This document shows positions 35,990 to 46,211 of a DNA stretch of 64,000 nucleotides, one piece after another (the stretch's first letter is position 1; the number at the start of each line of letters is the position of its first letter). A program made the position numbers and the translations under genes. Below the pieces are notes generated by a model. The model saw only the letters and a list, made by a program, of their open reading frames with translations, did not search any database and was not told the DNA's origin. Origin of the DNA: Gemmatimonadota bacterium (GTDB taxonomy: Bacteria; Gemmatimonadota; Gemmatimonadetes; Gemmatimonadales; Gemmatimonadaceae); assembly GCA_016704465.1 (NCBI GenBank), contig JADJAD010000009.1:186001-250000 (forward strand), given 5' to 3'.

Positions 35990-37072
35990 TCAGCCCTCCA
36001 TGTGGTAGCCGGGAGTCGAGCGCGACAGCTCGACTTCGTCGTCCGTCATCTCGACCGGAATGCCGTCGAAGAGCGGCGTCGAGAGGTATCGCTCGCCCGT
36101 GTCGGGCAGCATGCACAGGAGCACGGACCCCGGCGCCGCTTGCTCCGCCAGCTGCATGGTCACGGCGAACGTGGCGCCACCCGAGACGCCGGTGAAGATC
36201 CCCTCCTGCTGCGCCAGCTTTCGCGACCACTCCATGGCGACGGGACCCGCGATCGGAATAACGCGATCGAATGCGGAGCGATCGATGGCTTCCTGCAAGA
36301 CGTACGGGATGAAGTCCGGGGTCCATCCCTGAATGGGATGCGGTTCCCACGACGGATGACTTCCTCCGGGCGCATGATCGGTGCCCCGTGCCTGTGCGAT
36401 GCCGCTCCCGATCAGCTGCGCGTTCGCCGGTTCGCTCAGGATGATCTTCGTCTCCGGTCGCTCGCGACGAAGGACGCGCGACACGCCGGTCACGGTGCCG
36501 CCGGTGCCGTAGCCGCTCACCCAGTAGTCGAGCCGGTCGCCCGCGAAGTCGGCGAGGATTTCACGGGCGGTCGTGTTCTCGTGCACGTTGGCGTTGTCGA
36601 CGGTCTCGAACTGCCGGGCCAGGAACCAGCCGTTGGCGTCGGCCAGTTCCTTGGCCTTCTGGTACATCCCGAATCCCTTGGCGGCGCGCGGCGTGAGGAT
36701 CACCTTGGCGCCGAGGAAGCGCATGAGCTTGCGGCGCTCGATGGAAAAGCTGTCGGCCATGGTGACGACGAGCGGGTAGCCCTTGGCCGCGCACACCATG
36801 GCGAGGCCGATCCCGGTGTTGCCGCTCGTGGCCTCGACCACGGTCTGGCCCGGCGTCAGGTCGCCGCGCCGCTCGGCCTCCTCGATGATGCTGATCGCCA
36901 ATCGATCCTTCACCGACGCGGCGGGGTTGAAGAACTCCGCCTTCACGTACACGCGCACGTTAGGCGGCGCGACGCGGCGTACCCGGATGCACGGCGTGTC
37001 GCCGATCGTATCGACGATGCTGTCGTAGAGACGGCCGCGGCCGTTGGTCGTGCGCGATGTGGTCGGAGTCAT
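35990..37072 (-). CDS. cysK: Cysteine synthase family protein (O-acetylserine sulfhydrylase)
   Basis: PLP-dependent beta-replacement enzyme making cysteine from O-acetylserine and sulfide. 360 aa. Schiff-base Lys in FFNPAASVKDRLA near residue 54, substrate loop TSGNTGIGLAMVCAAKG, phosphate-binding YGTGGTVTGVSRVL, PHPIQGWTPDFIP and the pyridine-nitrogen Ser region in GVSGGATFA. The PH-x-IQG-x-x-x-x-FIP block favours CysK over CysM. It is about 35 residues longer than E. coli CysK because of a basic N-terminus and a longer C-terminal tail. It lies 87 bases after purK on the same strand. Confidence 0.92.
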   Translation of the reverse strand: MTPTTSRTTNGRGRLYDSIVDTIGDTPCIRVRRVAPPNVRVYVKAEFFNPAASVKDRLAISIIEEAERRGDLTPGQTVVEATSGNTGIGLAMVCAAKGYPLVVTMADSFSIERRKLMRFLGAKVILTPRAAKGFGMYQKAKELADANGWFLARQFETVDNANVHENTTAREILADFAGDRLDYWVSGYGTGGTVTGVSRVLRRERPETKIILSEPANAQLIGSGIAQARGTDHAPGGSHPSWEPHPIQGWTPDFIPYVLQEAIDRSAFDRVIPIAGPVAMEWSRKLAQQEGIFTGVSGGATFAVTMQLAEQAAPGSVLLCMLPDTGERYLSTPLFDGIPVEMTDDEVELSRSTPGYHMEG

Positions 37073-37159
37073 GAGGGCCCTCGGGTGGCGTGCGGTTGAC
37101 GACGGGATCCTGCCGTGTACGTGCGTGCGAACGAGTGCGGACGCGCGTGCGTGCGTGCG

Positions 37160-38296
37160 CTATTGCGCGGTCATGCGCTCGCGCGCCTCCAGCACCTTGG
37201 CGAGCGCTTCCTGCGCCGTGGCGGCGACCGCCGACAGGTGCCCCATCTTGCGCCCGGGGCGCGCCGACGCCTTGCCGTACAGGTGCAGCCGGACGCCGGG
37301 GATGGCCAGCGCCTCGACAAAGCGTGGTGGATGGCCCTCCGTCCAGAGGTCGCCCAGCAGGTTGGCGATCGCCGACGGGATCACCACGTCCACCGCCCCT
37401 AACGGCAGGCCGCAGATGGCCCGCACGTGCTGCTCGAACTGCGACGTGACGTGGCCGCGCTCGGAGTGGTGATACGTGTTGTGAGAGCGCGGCGCAAGCT
37501 CGTTGACGAGCAGTCGTCCGTCGCGGGTGAGGAAGAGCTCCACGGCCAGCAACCCGACGATGCCCATCGACTCGGCGATGGCGCGGGCGATCTGCTGCGC
37601 ATGCTCGGCCAGTTGGGCGGGAAGTCCACCCGGACAGATCGCCCAGTCGAGGACGCCGTGCACGTGATGATTGACCGACGGCGGATAGACGGCGCTCGCC
37701 CCGTCGGCGCGCCGGGCCACCAGGACCGACAGTTCGATGTCGAGGTCGAGGAACTGCTCGACGATGACACGTCCGCTCCCCAACGACTCCCAGGCGCTGG
37801 CGCCTTCGGTCGCGGACTGGACTCGGCGCTGGCCGCGCCCGTCGTAGCCCCCCATCGGCGCCTTGCAGATGGACGGGCCGAGTTCGGCGATCGCCGCCTC
37901 GCACTGCTCGGCGCTCTCGACCGCGCGATACGGGCCGACGGGAAAGCCGTGCGCGTCGAGCCACGCGCGTTGCCGAATGCGGTCCTGCACCGTGTAGATC
38001 GCCTCGGGGCGCGGATGCAGGGGGGCGAACTGCTCGACCGCCTCGAGCGCCGGTCGTGCGATCTGCTCGATCTCGAGGGTGACCACGTCGCAGTGACGCG
38101 CGAGGTCGGCCGCCGCATCGGCTGCGTCGAAGCGGGCGGTGATGGTGCGCGAGGCGATCGCGCGCGCCGGACAGTCAGGGTCCGGGTCGAGCACATGCAC
38201 GTCGTACCCTAACGAGCGCGCGGCCATCCCGGTCATCCGCCCCAGCTGCCCCCCGCCAAGCATGCCGATCGTTGCCCCGGGAAGGATCACCTTCAC
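37160..38296 (-). CDS. purK: 5-(carboxyamino)imidazole ribonucleotide synthase
   Basis: ATP-grasp enzyme that carboxylates AIR to N5-CAIR in purine synthesis. 378 aa from the GTG at 38296, which overlaps the purE stop by 4 bases. GATIGMLGGGQLGRM near the start is the family N-terminus; CKAPMGGYDGRGQ is the ATP-grasp loop, VEQFLDLDIELSVLVAR follows, then NELAPRSHNTYHHSERG with metal-binding residues. The frame extends 15 codons upstream but that overlaps purE. The pair with purE is the classic bacterial arrangement. Confidence 0.96.
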   Translation of the reverse strand: MKVILPGATIGMLGGGQLGRMTGMAARSLGYDVHVLDPDPDCPARAIASRTITARFDAADAAADLARHCDVVTLEIEQIARPALEAVEQFAPLHPRPEAIYTVQDRIRQRAWLDAHGFPVGPYRAVESAEQCEAAIAELGPSICKAPMGGYDGRGQRRVQSATEGASAWESLGSGRVIVEQFLDLDIELSVLVARRADGASAVYPPSVNHHVHGVLDWAICPGGLPAQLAEHAQQIARAIAESMGIVGLLAVELFLTRDGRLLVNELAPRSHNTYHHSERGHVTSQFEQHVRAICGLPLGAVDVVIPSAIANLLGDLWTEGHPPRFVEALAIPGVRLHLYGKASARPGRKMGHLSAVAATAQEALAKVLEARERMTAQ

Positions 38297-38787
38297 GGGA
38301 GCACCTGGCCGAGCACGTCGTCGCGCCGGGCATTTCGCCACGCGCGCAGCCGCTCCCGCACCTCGGGAAATCGCCCCCCCACGATCTCTGCGGCGAGGAT
38401 GGCGGCGTTGATCGCGCCTGGCTTCCCGATGGCCAGCGTGCCGACCGGGACCCCCGCCGGCATCTGGACGATGGAATAGAGCGCATCCTGCCCGTTGAGC
38501 AGCGTCGCCGGAATCGGCACCCCGAGCACGGGAACCAGCGTCTTGGCGGCCAGCATCCCCGGCAGGTGCGCTGCACCGCCGGCCGCGGCGATGATCGTCA
38601 TGAGGCCGCGTCCCTCGGCCGATTCAGCGTACTCGAACATCCAGTCGGGAGTGCGGTGCGCCGAGACGACTCGTGCTTCGTAGGGCACCTGCAGGTCGTC
38701 GAGCATTCCGCAGCAATGCTGCATGTGCTCGTAGTCAGACTTGGATCCCATCACGACCCCGACGAGGGGGGGGGACGATGGCTGCAT
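38293..38787 (-). CDS. purE: N5-carboxyaminoimidazole ribonucleotide mutase
   Basis: Converts N5-CAIR to CAIR, the step after PurK. 164 aa. VGVVMGSKSDYEHMQHC is the conserved start, RVVSAHRTPDWMFEYA the active-site His loop, and IAAAGGAAHLPGMLAAKT with PVLGVPI the core. ATG 38787 is chosen at the onset of homology; an upstream open stretch overlaps the divergent promoter region. Overlap with purK indicates coupling. Confidence 0.96.
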   Translation of the reverse strand: MQPSSPPLVGVVMGSKSDYEHMQHCCGMLDDLQVPYEARVVSAHRTPDWMFEYAESAEGRGLMTIIAAAGGAAHLPGMLAAKTLVPVLGVPIPATLLNGQDALYSIVQMPAGVPVGTLAIGKPGAINAAILAAEIVGGRFPEVRERLRAWRNARRDDVLGQVLP

Positions 38788-39072
38788 GAGGCTGGGGGCG
38801 CGTGGGAGGGAGTCGAGGCGAGCGGCGAAGGGTTGGGGCCACGACGCCACGGGAGCGGGACCGCCCGGGTTGGAGGCACGACCGGCGCAGGCGGTGAATT
38901 GCCAGCGCCGAAATATGCCCATCGAGGCGGGGGCGGCGAAGGGGGAGCGGAGGTGAATCTGGTTCGTTCCGCTGCCGCTGGTCCGGGCCATCGCGTCTCC
39001 CCGACGCGAGGGGCATATTGGCGGCCGGTCCATGCCATCGTCCGCACGCCCGTGTCCTCTGCCGAGTCACCC

Positions 39073-41249
39073 ATGATCACGCCAGCCGTTGCCAGCGGCG
39101 ACCTTCCCCGCGCGAGCGCCCGACGCCTCGCCACCCGACTCGGTCGCACGGTCGCCGCGACCACCGTAACCGCCGTGGCCCTCGCGCTCGCGCTTCCGGC
39201 GATCGGGAGTCCGACTGCGACGCTCGGCGCGCAGGCGGCGCCCGCCGTCACCCTCGAGCAGCTGCTTTCCACGCCATTCCCGACCTCGCTTGTCGCCGCC
39301 CCGCGCGGTGGCGCCGTGGCGTGGGTCCTGAACGAGCGCGGCGCACGCAACATCTGGGTGGCGACCGCGCCGGCGTACGCCGGCAAGCGACTGACCTCGT
39401 ACACCGCCGACGACGGGCAGGAGATCTCGGCGCTGACGTGGGAGCCGGACGGCGCGTCGCTGGTCTTCGTGCGTGGCGGGGCGCGCAATCGGGCAGGGGA
39501 GAGTCCCAATCCGGCGCAGGACGTTCGAGGGACCGAGAGCGCGTTGTTCCGCGTCGCACTGTCAGGGGGCGCACCGGTACGGCTCGGCGGCGGCTTCGCG
39601 CCGAGTCTCTCGCCCGACGGGGCCACGTTGCTGGTCAATCGCGGCAAGCTGTGGGCACGATCGCTCCGCGATTCCGCATCCGACTTTCGCGAGTTGGTCA
39701 ACGTGCGCGGGGGAATGGCCAACGTGCGATGGGCGCCCGATGGCGCGCGCTTCGCCTTTGTGAGCAGCCCGGCGACCACGCGTTCATCGGCGTGTACGAT
39801 GTGGCGGCGCGTACGGTGCGCTTTCTCGCGCCGAGCGTTGATACCGACGCTTCGCCGACCTGGTCGCCCGATGGGCGTCGAGTGGCGTTCGTGCGCGTGC
39901 CCGCGTCGAGCAGGCTGGTGATGTTCGAACCCCAGCGTACCGCGCGGCCGTGGTCGATTCTCGTGGCCGATGTGGCGACCGGCACGGCGCGCACCGTGTG
40001 GACCGCCGATGAGGGAGCCGGGAGCGTACCGCACGCGGTGGTTGGGGCCGACCAGCTGTTGTGGGGCGAGGGCGACCGGCTCGTCTTTCCGTGGGAGAAG
40101 AACGGCTGGACGCACCTGTACAGCATTGCCGTTTCCGGCGGACGGCCGACGCTCCTCACCCCCGGTGATGGCGAGGTGGAGGAGGTCGTGTTGAGTCGCG
40201 ATCGTCGCACCGTGTGGTACAACAGCAATCAGGGTGACATTGATCGGCGCCACATCTGGCGTGTCCCGGTCGCGGGTGGAGCGCCGGTGGCGGTGACGAC
40301 GGGGGGCGGGATCGAGTGGGCGCCGGCGGAGTTGAGCGATGGCGGGCTGGCGTTCCTGCGCTCCGACGCGCGCACCCCGGCGCATGCCGTACGATTGTCG
40401 CCTGACGGGCGCACCGCACCGCTGGCGGCCAACGTGCCGTCCGACTTCCCGTCGGCGCGCCTGGTGCAGCCAACGGCGGTGATGCTGACCGCGGCCGATG
40501 GCATGCAGATTCCAGCGCAGCTGTTCCTTCCCGCAGGTCACCGCGCGGGTCAGCGTCATCCGGCGGCGATCTTCTTTCACGGCGGCTCGCGCCGGCAGAT
40601 GCTGCTCGGCTACAACTACGGCGAGTACTACCACAATGCCTACGCACTCAACCAGTACCTGGCCAGCCGCGGCTTTGTAGTCCTGTCGGTGAACTATCGC
40701 AGCGGCATCGGCTACGGACTCAACTTCCGCGAGGCCGAGCGATACGGGGCGAGTGGGGCGAGCGAGTTCAACGACGTGGTCGGCGCCGGCATGTACCTCC
40801 GGGGGCGCGACGATGTCGATCCGGCCAAGGTGGCGCTGTGGGGAGGCTCGTACGGTGGCTACCTGACGGCGATGGGGCTGGCCCGCGCGCCGGAGCTGTT
40901 CGCCACCGGGGTGGACATCCATGGGGTGCACGACTGGAACGTCGGCATTCGCACCTTTGTCCCGGACTTCAACATCCTGCTCGACCCGCCGCGGACCCAG
41001 TTGGCGCTCGAGTCATCGCCCCTGGCGTCGCTCGAGCGATGGAAGGCACCGGTGCTGGTGATCCACGGCGATGACGACCGCAACGTGTCGTTTGCCGAGA
41101 CGATCACGCTGGTGGAGCGCTTGCGAGACCGGCACGTCGAGGTCGAGCAGCTGATCTTTCCCGACGAGGTGCACTCGTTCCTGCGGCACGCCTCGTGGTT
41201 GACGGCGTTCACAACGGCGGCCGAGTTCCTCGAGCGGCGGCTGCGATAG
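39073..41249 (+). pseudogene. Secreted prolyl-oligopeptidase-type S9 peptidase, one frameshift
   Basis: Serine peptidase of the dipeptidyl-peptidase/acylaminoacyl type, 725 aa once repaired. Signal peptide from ATG 39073 with hydrophobic TVAATTVTAVALALALPAIG and end near TLGAQ. The N-terminal propeller about 45-450 has SLSPDGATLL, VRWAPDGARFAF and TWSPDGRRVAF blades. The alpha/beta-hydrolase domain has nucleophile WGGSYGGYL, acid HGDDDRNVS and base DEVHSFLRH. At about 39769 one base is missing; restoring a G gives FVSSRGDHAFIGVYDV. A SusC/SusD pair follows after 330 bases. Confidence 0.85.
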
Positions 41250-41580
41250 GGGGTGGGCGACTCGAGGTGATCGAGTCCTCGTCGGCGGCGACCTACGCTG
41301 GTGAGCCGATTCTCATGAAGCGTCGTTCAGATCTCGATTCTCCGGAGGACTTTGCTGCCTGTAAGAGTCCGGTTGAGGCGAGGTCGGCATTGGTGCGGCG
41401 AAGTTGGACTTCCCGCGTTGACGGTTGAATCGACGACCGGTACTCTAGCAATCCAATTATTCCCGCCAAAAGCGGCTGAGGTGAGGCAGGCCGGGACGGA
41501 CGGTTCATTTCCGGTGCCGAGCTGCCGCGCTTCGCCTCCCCGACCTGGCGGGAGCCCCCCCCCACTCAGGAGTCCGTAGA
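41250..41580. other. 331-base gap before the SusC gene, regulatory
   Basis: No gene supported. It holds the sigma70-like promoter at 41418-41446, a relatively AT-rich patch around 41450-41470, a C8 run near 41556 and the AGGAG ribosome site 41568-41572. Confidence 0.6.
41418..41446 (+). promoter_or_regulatory. Sigma70-like promoter for the SusC/SusD pair
   Basis: TTGACG at 41418-41423, 17-base spacer, TACTCT at 41441-41446. It lies 135 bases before the SusC start, next to the most AT-rich stretch of the region. Confidence 0.5.
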
Positions 41581-44500
41581 ATGAGTATTGTCTCGTTCGG
41601 ACGAGCCCTGCGAGCTGCTACCGCACTGGTGGCACTTGGTACCGGTGCACTTGGTGCGCAGGCCACGCAGGGAAGCATCAACGTCCGTGTCACTGAGGCC
41701 GGCGAAGGCCGTCCCCTCGATCAGGCGCAAGTCGTGATCGTGGGAACGACGCTTGGCGGCCTCACCAACGCGGATGGGCGATACGTGTTTCGCACCGTGT
41801 CGGCTGGCGAAGTGACCGTCCGTGTGCTTCGCGTCGGCTATTCGGAACAGAAGAAGGTGGTCACCGTGGTCGCGGGACAGGCCGCGACGGCGGATTTCGT
41901 CCTGACGTCGGTGGCGATCACCCTGTCGCCGGTCGTCACGACCGCCACGGGTGAGACCCGTCGTGTCGAGTTGGGCAACGCGGTGGCGTCGATCGACGTG
42001 GCCAAGGTGACCGAGTCGTCGCCGGTGCAGAACGTGAACGACCTGCTCAACTCGCGCACCGCCGGTGTCGTGGTGACGAGCGGGACGCAGACGGGCGCAG
42101 GCGCGCGCATCCGCATTCGCGGGCAGAACTCGCTGTCGCTGTCCAACGACCCGATCTTCATCATCGACGGCGTGCGCATGTCGAACAACATCGGGTCGTC
42201 GAACCTCTTTACTGGCGGGGCGCAGCCGAGCCGTATCGGCGACCTGAATCCTGAAGAGATCGAGAGCATGGAGATCGTGAAGGGGCCCTCGGCGGCGACG
42301 CTGTACGGCACCGACGCGGCCAACGGGGTGGTGCTGATCACGACCAAGCGCGGTCGCGCTGGCTCGGCGCTCTGGTTGGTGTATGGCGAGGCCGGGATGA
42401 TCAAGGACCAGAACACGTATCCGGTCAACACCACCATCTTCGGCATTCGCTCGTCGAACAACTCGAAGCTGGCGATCAACGGTTGCAACCTGCCGCTGCT
42501 GTCGTCGGGATTCTGCACCATCGACTCGATTGCCCGCTACAACCTGTTCGAGGACAAGGATGTGACGCCGCTCGGGACCGGCAACCGGCACCAGTATGGT
42601 GTGCAGCTGTCGGGCGGCAGCGATCTGGTGCGCTATTTCGTGTCGGGCGAGCGTGAAGACGAGACCGGGCTGCTGAAGCTGCCGCCGTTCGAGCGTCGTC
42701 GACTCGAGGAGCTGAAGCTTCCCATCCGAGACTACACCGATCGTCCGAACGTGCTCGGGAAGAACAGCATCCGCACGAACCTGAACGCCGCCGTGAGTCC
42801 AAAGCTGGACCTGTCCGTGTCGGCCGGATTCATCAACCTCGCGCAGCGCTTCTCGCTCGAGTCGAATGCGACGGCAGGACTTGGGTCGCAGGCGTTCGGC
42901 GGACCAGGGTGCAAGATCTGCAACCCGGATCGACTGGTCGCCGGTGGCCTCCTGACGCCGCTCTACGGCTATCGTGCCTGGACGCCGGGCTACACGTGGC
43001 AGGAGAAGTCGGGGCAGAGCATCAATCGCTTCATCGGGTCGTTCAACGCCAACTGGCGTCCCACCAACTGGCTGCAGAACCGGGCCACCGTGGGCAACGA
43101 CTACACGAGCCGGGTCGATGACAACCTGCTGTATCGCGGGGAAGGGCCGCCGATCAACGCGACCTATCGCGATGGCTTCAAGGAGAACACCCGCACGGAT
43201 ATCCAGAACTTCACGATCGACCTCGGATCCACCGCGAGCTACACCATGCGGCCGTGGCTCAACATGAAGACCACCGGCGGCGTGCAGTATGTGAACTACT
43301 ACTTCGCGTACGGGGCGGCCGGTGGAAACCAGTTGGCCCCGGGATCGTCGACCGCGCAAGCGGGCGCGACGCCGACCGCGGAGGAAGCCACGACGTTGCA
43401 GAAGACGCTCGGACTGTTCGTGGAGCAGTCCGCGGCAATCAACGATCGACTCTTCCTGACCGCCGCGGTCCGGACCGACCAGAACTCGGCGTTCGGCACC
43501 AACTTCCAGAGCGTGTACTACCCGAAGGGGTCGCTGTCCTGGATCATGTCGGACGAGCAGTTCTTCCCCAAGTGGGACTTCCTGAACCAGTTCCGACTGC
43601 GTGCTGCCCTCGGGACCTCGGGTGTGCAGCCCGGACCGAACGACGCACTGCGTTTCTACGCATCGACCGTCTCGAACTATCGCGGCGTCGACCAGCCGGC
43701 GGTGGTCTACAGCTCCATCGGCAATTCGGACTTGAAGCCGGAGCGATCGACCGAGTTCGAGACGGGATTCGATGCCAAGTTCCTGAACAGCCGGTACTCG
43801 TTCGAGCTGACGTACTATCGCAAGAAGACGAAGGACGCCATCATCTCGGCGATCACGCCACCGTCGTTAGGCGGTCCGCTCAACCAGCGCACGAACCTGG
43901 GCTCGGTGCAGAACCAGGGATGGGAAGCGCTGCTGAGCGGCCAGGTGGTGGACACCCGGAACTTCGCGTGGGACATCTCGCTCAACGCCTCCACGAACTC
44001 CAACAAGCTCGTTTCGCTCGGCGGGGTCCCGCCGCAGATCGGCACCACCGTGCGCGCGGTCGAGGGCTCGCCCCTGTTCGGACTGTGGGCGCGCGCCATC
44101 ACCGGGTGGGAGGACAAGAACGGCGACAAGATCCTGACCTACAACGCCGATCCGAACCTCAACGAGGTGTTCGTCGCCGACTCGGTCACCTTCCGCGGGT
44201 ACGGCCAGCCGCGCCATCTCGCGACGTGGACCAACGGGGTGGACCTGTTCAACCGCCGCCTGCGCATCCAGTCGATGCTCGATTTCCGCGGCGGCCACAA
44301 GTGGTACAACAACACCGAGCGCATCCGCTGCGTCTCGCGCCAGAACTGCAACGGACTGCAGAACCCCGATGCGTCCTTCGAGGAGCAGGCCATGGTGGTT
44401 GCTACGCGCAACCATCCCGCCGCCACGCTCGACGGCTTCTTCCAGAAGGGCGACTTCCTGCGCTTCCGCGAGATGACCGTCCAGTACAACCTCGGCCCGG

Positions 44501-44700
44501 ACCTGTCGCAGAAGCTCTTCCGCAGCCGTTCGGTCAGCGTCCTCGTCACCGGGCGCAACATCGCGCGCTGGACCGACTACCGCGGCGTGGACCCGGAGAA
44601 CGACTACCAGGTCACCACGGGCGCCGACAGCCCGGGCGGCGACTTCCAGACGCTCGGCATTCCCAGCTACTACATCCTCCGTGTCAACATCAATCGCTAA
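41581..44700 (+). CDS. SusC/RagA-type TonB-dependent outer-membrane transporter
   Basis: Barrel of a SusCD uptake pair, 1039 aa. The signal peptide ends near GALGAQ. A carboxypeptidase-regulatory-like domain about 28-110 follows (GSINVRVTEAGEGRPLDQAQ), then the plug: NVNDLLNSRTAGVVV, RIRIRGQNSLSLSNDPIFII and IESMEIVKGPSAATLYG with the SusC signature, then TTKRG. The 22-strand barrel fills the rest and ends with an aromatic-free IPSYYILRVNINR. An AGGAG ribosome site lies 8 bases before ATG. SusD follows after 22 bases. No carbohydrate enzyme is adjacent, so the substrate may be a peptide; this is inference. Confidence 0.94.
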   Translation: MSIVSFGRALRAATALVALGTGALGAQATQGSINVRVTEAGEGRPLDQAQVVIVGTTLGGLTNADGRYVFRTVSAGEVTVRVLRVGYSEQKKVVTVVAGQAATADFVLTSVAITLSPVVTTATGETRRVELGNAVASIDVAKVTESSPVQNVNDLLNSRTAGVVVTSGTQTGAGARIRIRGQNSLSLSNDPIFIIDGVRMSNNIGSSNLFTGGAQPSRIGDLNPEEIESMEIVKGPSAATLYGTDAANGVVLITTKRGRAGSALWLVYGEAGMIKDQNTYPVNTTIFGIRSSNNSKLAINGCNLPLLSSGFCTIDSIARYNLFEDKDVTPLGTGNRHQYGVQLSGGSDLVRYFVSGEREDETGLLKLPPFERRRLEELKLPIRDYTDRPNVLGKNSIRTNLNAAVSPKLDLSVSAGFINLAQRFSLESNATAGLGSQAFGGPGCKICNPDRLVAGGLLTPLYGYRAWTPGYTWQEKSGQSINRFIGSFNANWRPTNWLQNRATVGNDYTSRVDDNLLYRGEGPPINATYRDGFKENTRTDIQNFTIDLGSTASYTMRPWLNMKTTGGVQYVNYYFAYGAAGGNQLAPGSSTAQAGATPTAEEATTLQKTLGLFVEQSAAINDRLFLTAAVRTDQNSAFGTNFQSVYYPKGSLSWIMSDEQFFPKWDFLNQFRLRAALGTSGVQPGPNDALRFYASTVSNYRGVDQPAVVYSSIGNSDLKPERSTEFETGFDAKFLNSRYSFELTYYRKKTKDAIISAITPPSLGGPLNQRTNLGSVQNQGWEALLSGQVVDTRNFAWDISLNASTNSNKLVSLGGVPPQIGTTVRAVEGSPLFGLWARAITGWEDKNGDKILTYNADPNLNEVFVADSVTFRGYGQPRHLATWTNGVDLFNRRLRIQSMLDFRGGHKWYNNTERIRCVSRQNCNGLQNPDASFEEQAMVVATRNHPAATLDGFFQKGDFLRFREMTVQYNLGPDLSQKLFRSRSVSVLVTGRNIARWTDYRGVDPENDYQVTTGADSPGGDFQTLGIPSYYILRVNINR

Positions 44701-44722
44701 CGCCTACCAGAGGACACTGCAC

Positions 44723-46093
44723 ATGCAGCGTACTTCCTTCGGCGGGCGCCTCGCACGGGTCGTCCCGACCCTCGGCCTCGCCCTCCTCGGCGCCTGCAGC
44801 GGCGTGACTGACTCGCTGCTCGAGGCCGTCGATCCCGATATCATCAACCCCGCCGACGTCAATTCCATTGAAGGGGCGCGGGCGCTGGCAAATGGCACGA
44901 TCGCCCGCCTGACCGCCGTGACGGCCGGCAACGAAAGCACCTGGCTCTTCGGCGGGCTGCTCGGCGACGAGTGGGCCACCAGTTCCACCTTCGTCCAGAA
45001 CGACGAGACCGACCAGCGCCGGATCCAGGAGAACAACTCCCAGATCACCAACATGCTGTACCGGCTCTATCGGACCTGGACCTCGGCGAACCAGGCGATC
45101 GCCGGGTTGCGCACGTACCTGCCGACCGCCACCACGAGCATCGCCGAGATGTACTTCGCGCGCGGCTTCACCGACCTGCAGCTGGCGTCGGACTTCTGCA
45201 ACGGCATCCCGCTGTCCGATGGCTCGGGAGACGTGATCGTGTTCGGCGACCCGCAGCCGGTCTCGGCGGTCTTCGCCTCGGCGATCGCCGCGTTCGATTC
45301 AGCGCTGGCCATCGTTGGCAGCGCAACGGACGCGAACTCGGTCCTGATCGCTCGTGCTGCGCGCATCGGCAAGGCTCGGGCGCAGGTCGGGATCAACCAG
45401 GTCGACGCGGCCGTCACCACCGTGGCGGGGATTCCGACGACATTCACGTACCAATCCACCTTCTCGCTCACGACCCAGACCAACACCATCTGGGGGCAGG
45501 GACTGTCGTCCCAGCGATACACCGTGGGTGACTCGCTGCAGGGGAACCAGCGCAACATCGTGGTGGCGAACGTGATTCCGTTCGCGTCGCTCAACGATCC
45601 GCGCCTCCCGGTCGTCAAGCGCACCACTGCTGGCCAGGACGGACAGACGTTCATGAATACCACCGTCGTGTATCAGCAGCTCACGAACGTGGACATCGTC
45701 AACGGCCTCGATGCGCGGTTGATCGAGGCGGAGAAGGCGCTGCGGGACCAGAACATCTCGGCGTGGCTCGGCATTCTCAACGCCTTGCGTGCCGCCCCGC
45801 CGGCGCTGCATTCGGTGACGGTGGCGCCGATGGCTGCGCTGACGGATCCGGGAACGGCCGCTGCGCGTGTCAACCTGCAGTTCCGCGAGAAGGCGATGTG
45901 GACGTTCAGCCGCGGCCAGCGGTTGGGCGACATGCGCCGCCTGATTCGCCAGTACGGACGCTCGGCCAACACCGTGTTCCCCAGCGGTGCGCACTTCAAG
46001 GGCGGCGACTTCGGCCCCGACGTCAACCTGCCGATCGTCACCGACGAGCGAAACAACCCCAAGTTCACGGGGTGCATCGACCGGAACGCCTAA
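44723..46093 (+). CDS. SusD/RagB-type outer-membrane lipoprotein
   Basis: Surface lid of the SusC barrel, 456 aa. Signal with lipobox LLGAC (Cys near 23). Helical TPR-like body: ANGTIARLTAVTAGNES, MLYRLYRTWTSANQAIAGLR, AEMYFARGFTDLQLASDFC and late FREKAMWTFSRGQRLGDMRR. AGAGGA at 44709-44714 precedes ATG 44723. Its stop codon lies in a GCCTAACG motif (46088-46095). A terminator follows, closing the SusC-SusD unit. Confidence 0.93.
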   Translation: MQRTSFGGRLARVVPTLGLALLGACSGVTDSLLEAVDPDIINPADVNSIEGARALANGTIARLTAVTAGNESTWLFGGLLGDEWATSSTFVQNDETDQRRIQENNSQITNMLYRLYRTWTSANQAIAGLRTYLPTATTSIAEMYFARGFTDLQLASDFCNGIPLSDGSGDVIVFGDPQPVSAVFASAIAAFDSALAIVGSATDANSVLIARAARIGKARAQVGINQVDAAVTTVAGIPTTFTYQSTFSLTTQTNTIWGQGLSSQRYTVGDSLQGNQRNIVVANVIPFASLNDPRLPVVKRTTAGQDGQTFMNTTVVYQQLTNVDIVNGLDARLIEAEKALRDQNISAWLGILNALRAAPPALHSVTVAPMAALTDPGTAAARVNLQFREKAMWTFSRGQRLGDMRRLIRQYGRSANTVFPSGAHFKGGDFGPDVNLPIVTDERNNPKFTGCIDRNA

Positions 46094-46114
46094 CGGCTAC
46101 CGGAACGACGCCCC

Positions 46115-46147
46115 GGCCCGCGGATGCCAACCAGGCATTCGCGGGCC
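46115..46147. terminator. Terminator hairpin after SusD
   Basis: 14-bp stem GGCCCGCGGATGCC/GGCATTCGCGGGCC with a single G-T pair and loop AACCA, 21 bases after the stop codon. It lies between convergent genes and may serve both. Confidence 0.8.
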
Positions 46148-46211
46148 GGTGGCGTTTCGGGCCATGCCGTGCCCACGACTGCCCGGGCGAAGGCCGGCGC
46201 GGACGGGTCGC

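Noticed and set aside
38751..40931. Open frame of 726 codons on the minus strand opposite the S9 peptidase
   Set aside because: Shadow of the peptidase gene; no start context and no recognisable domain, while the plus strand shows catalytic motifs.
41566..43359. Open frame of 597 codons opposite the SusC gene
   Set aside because: Complement of the transporter reading frame, without any motif.
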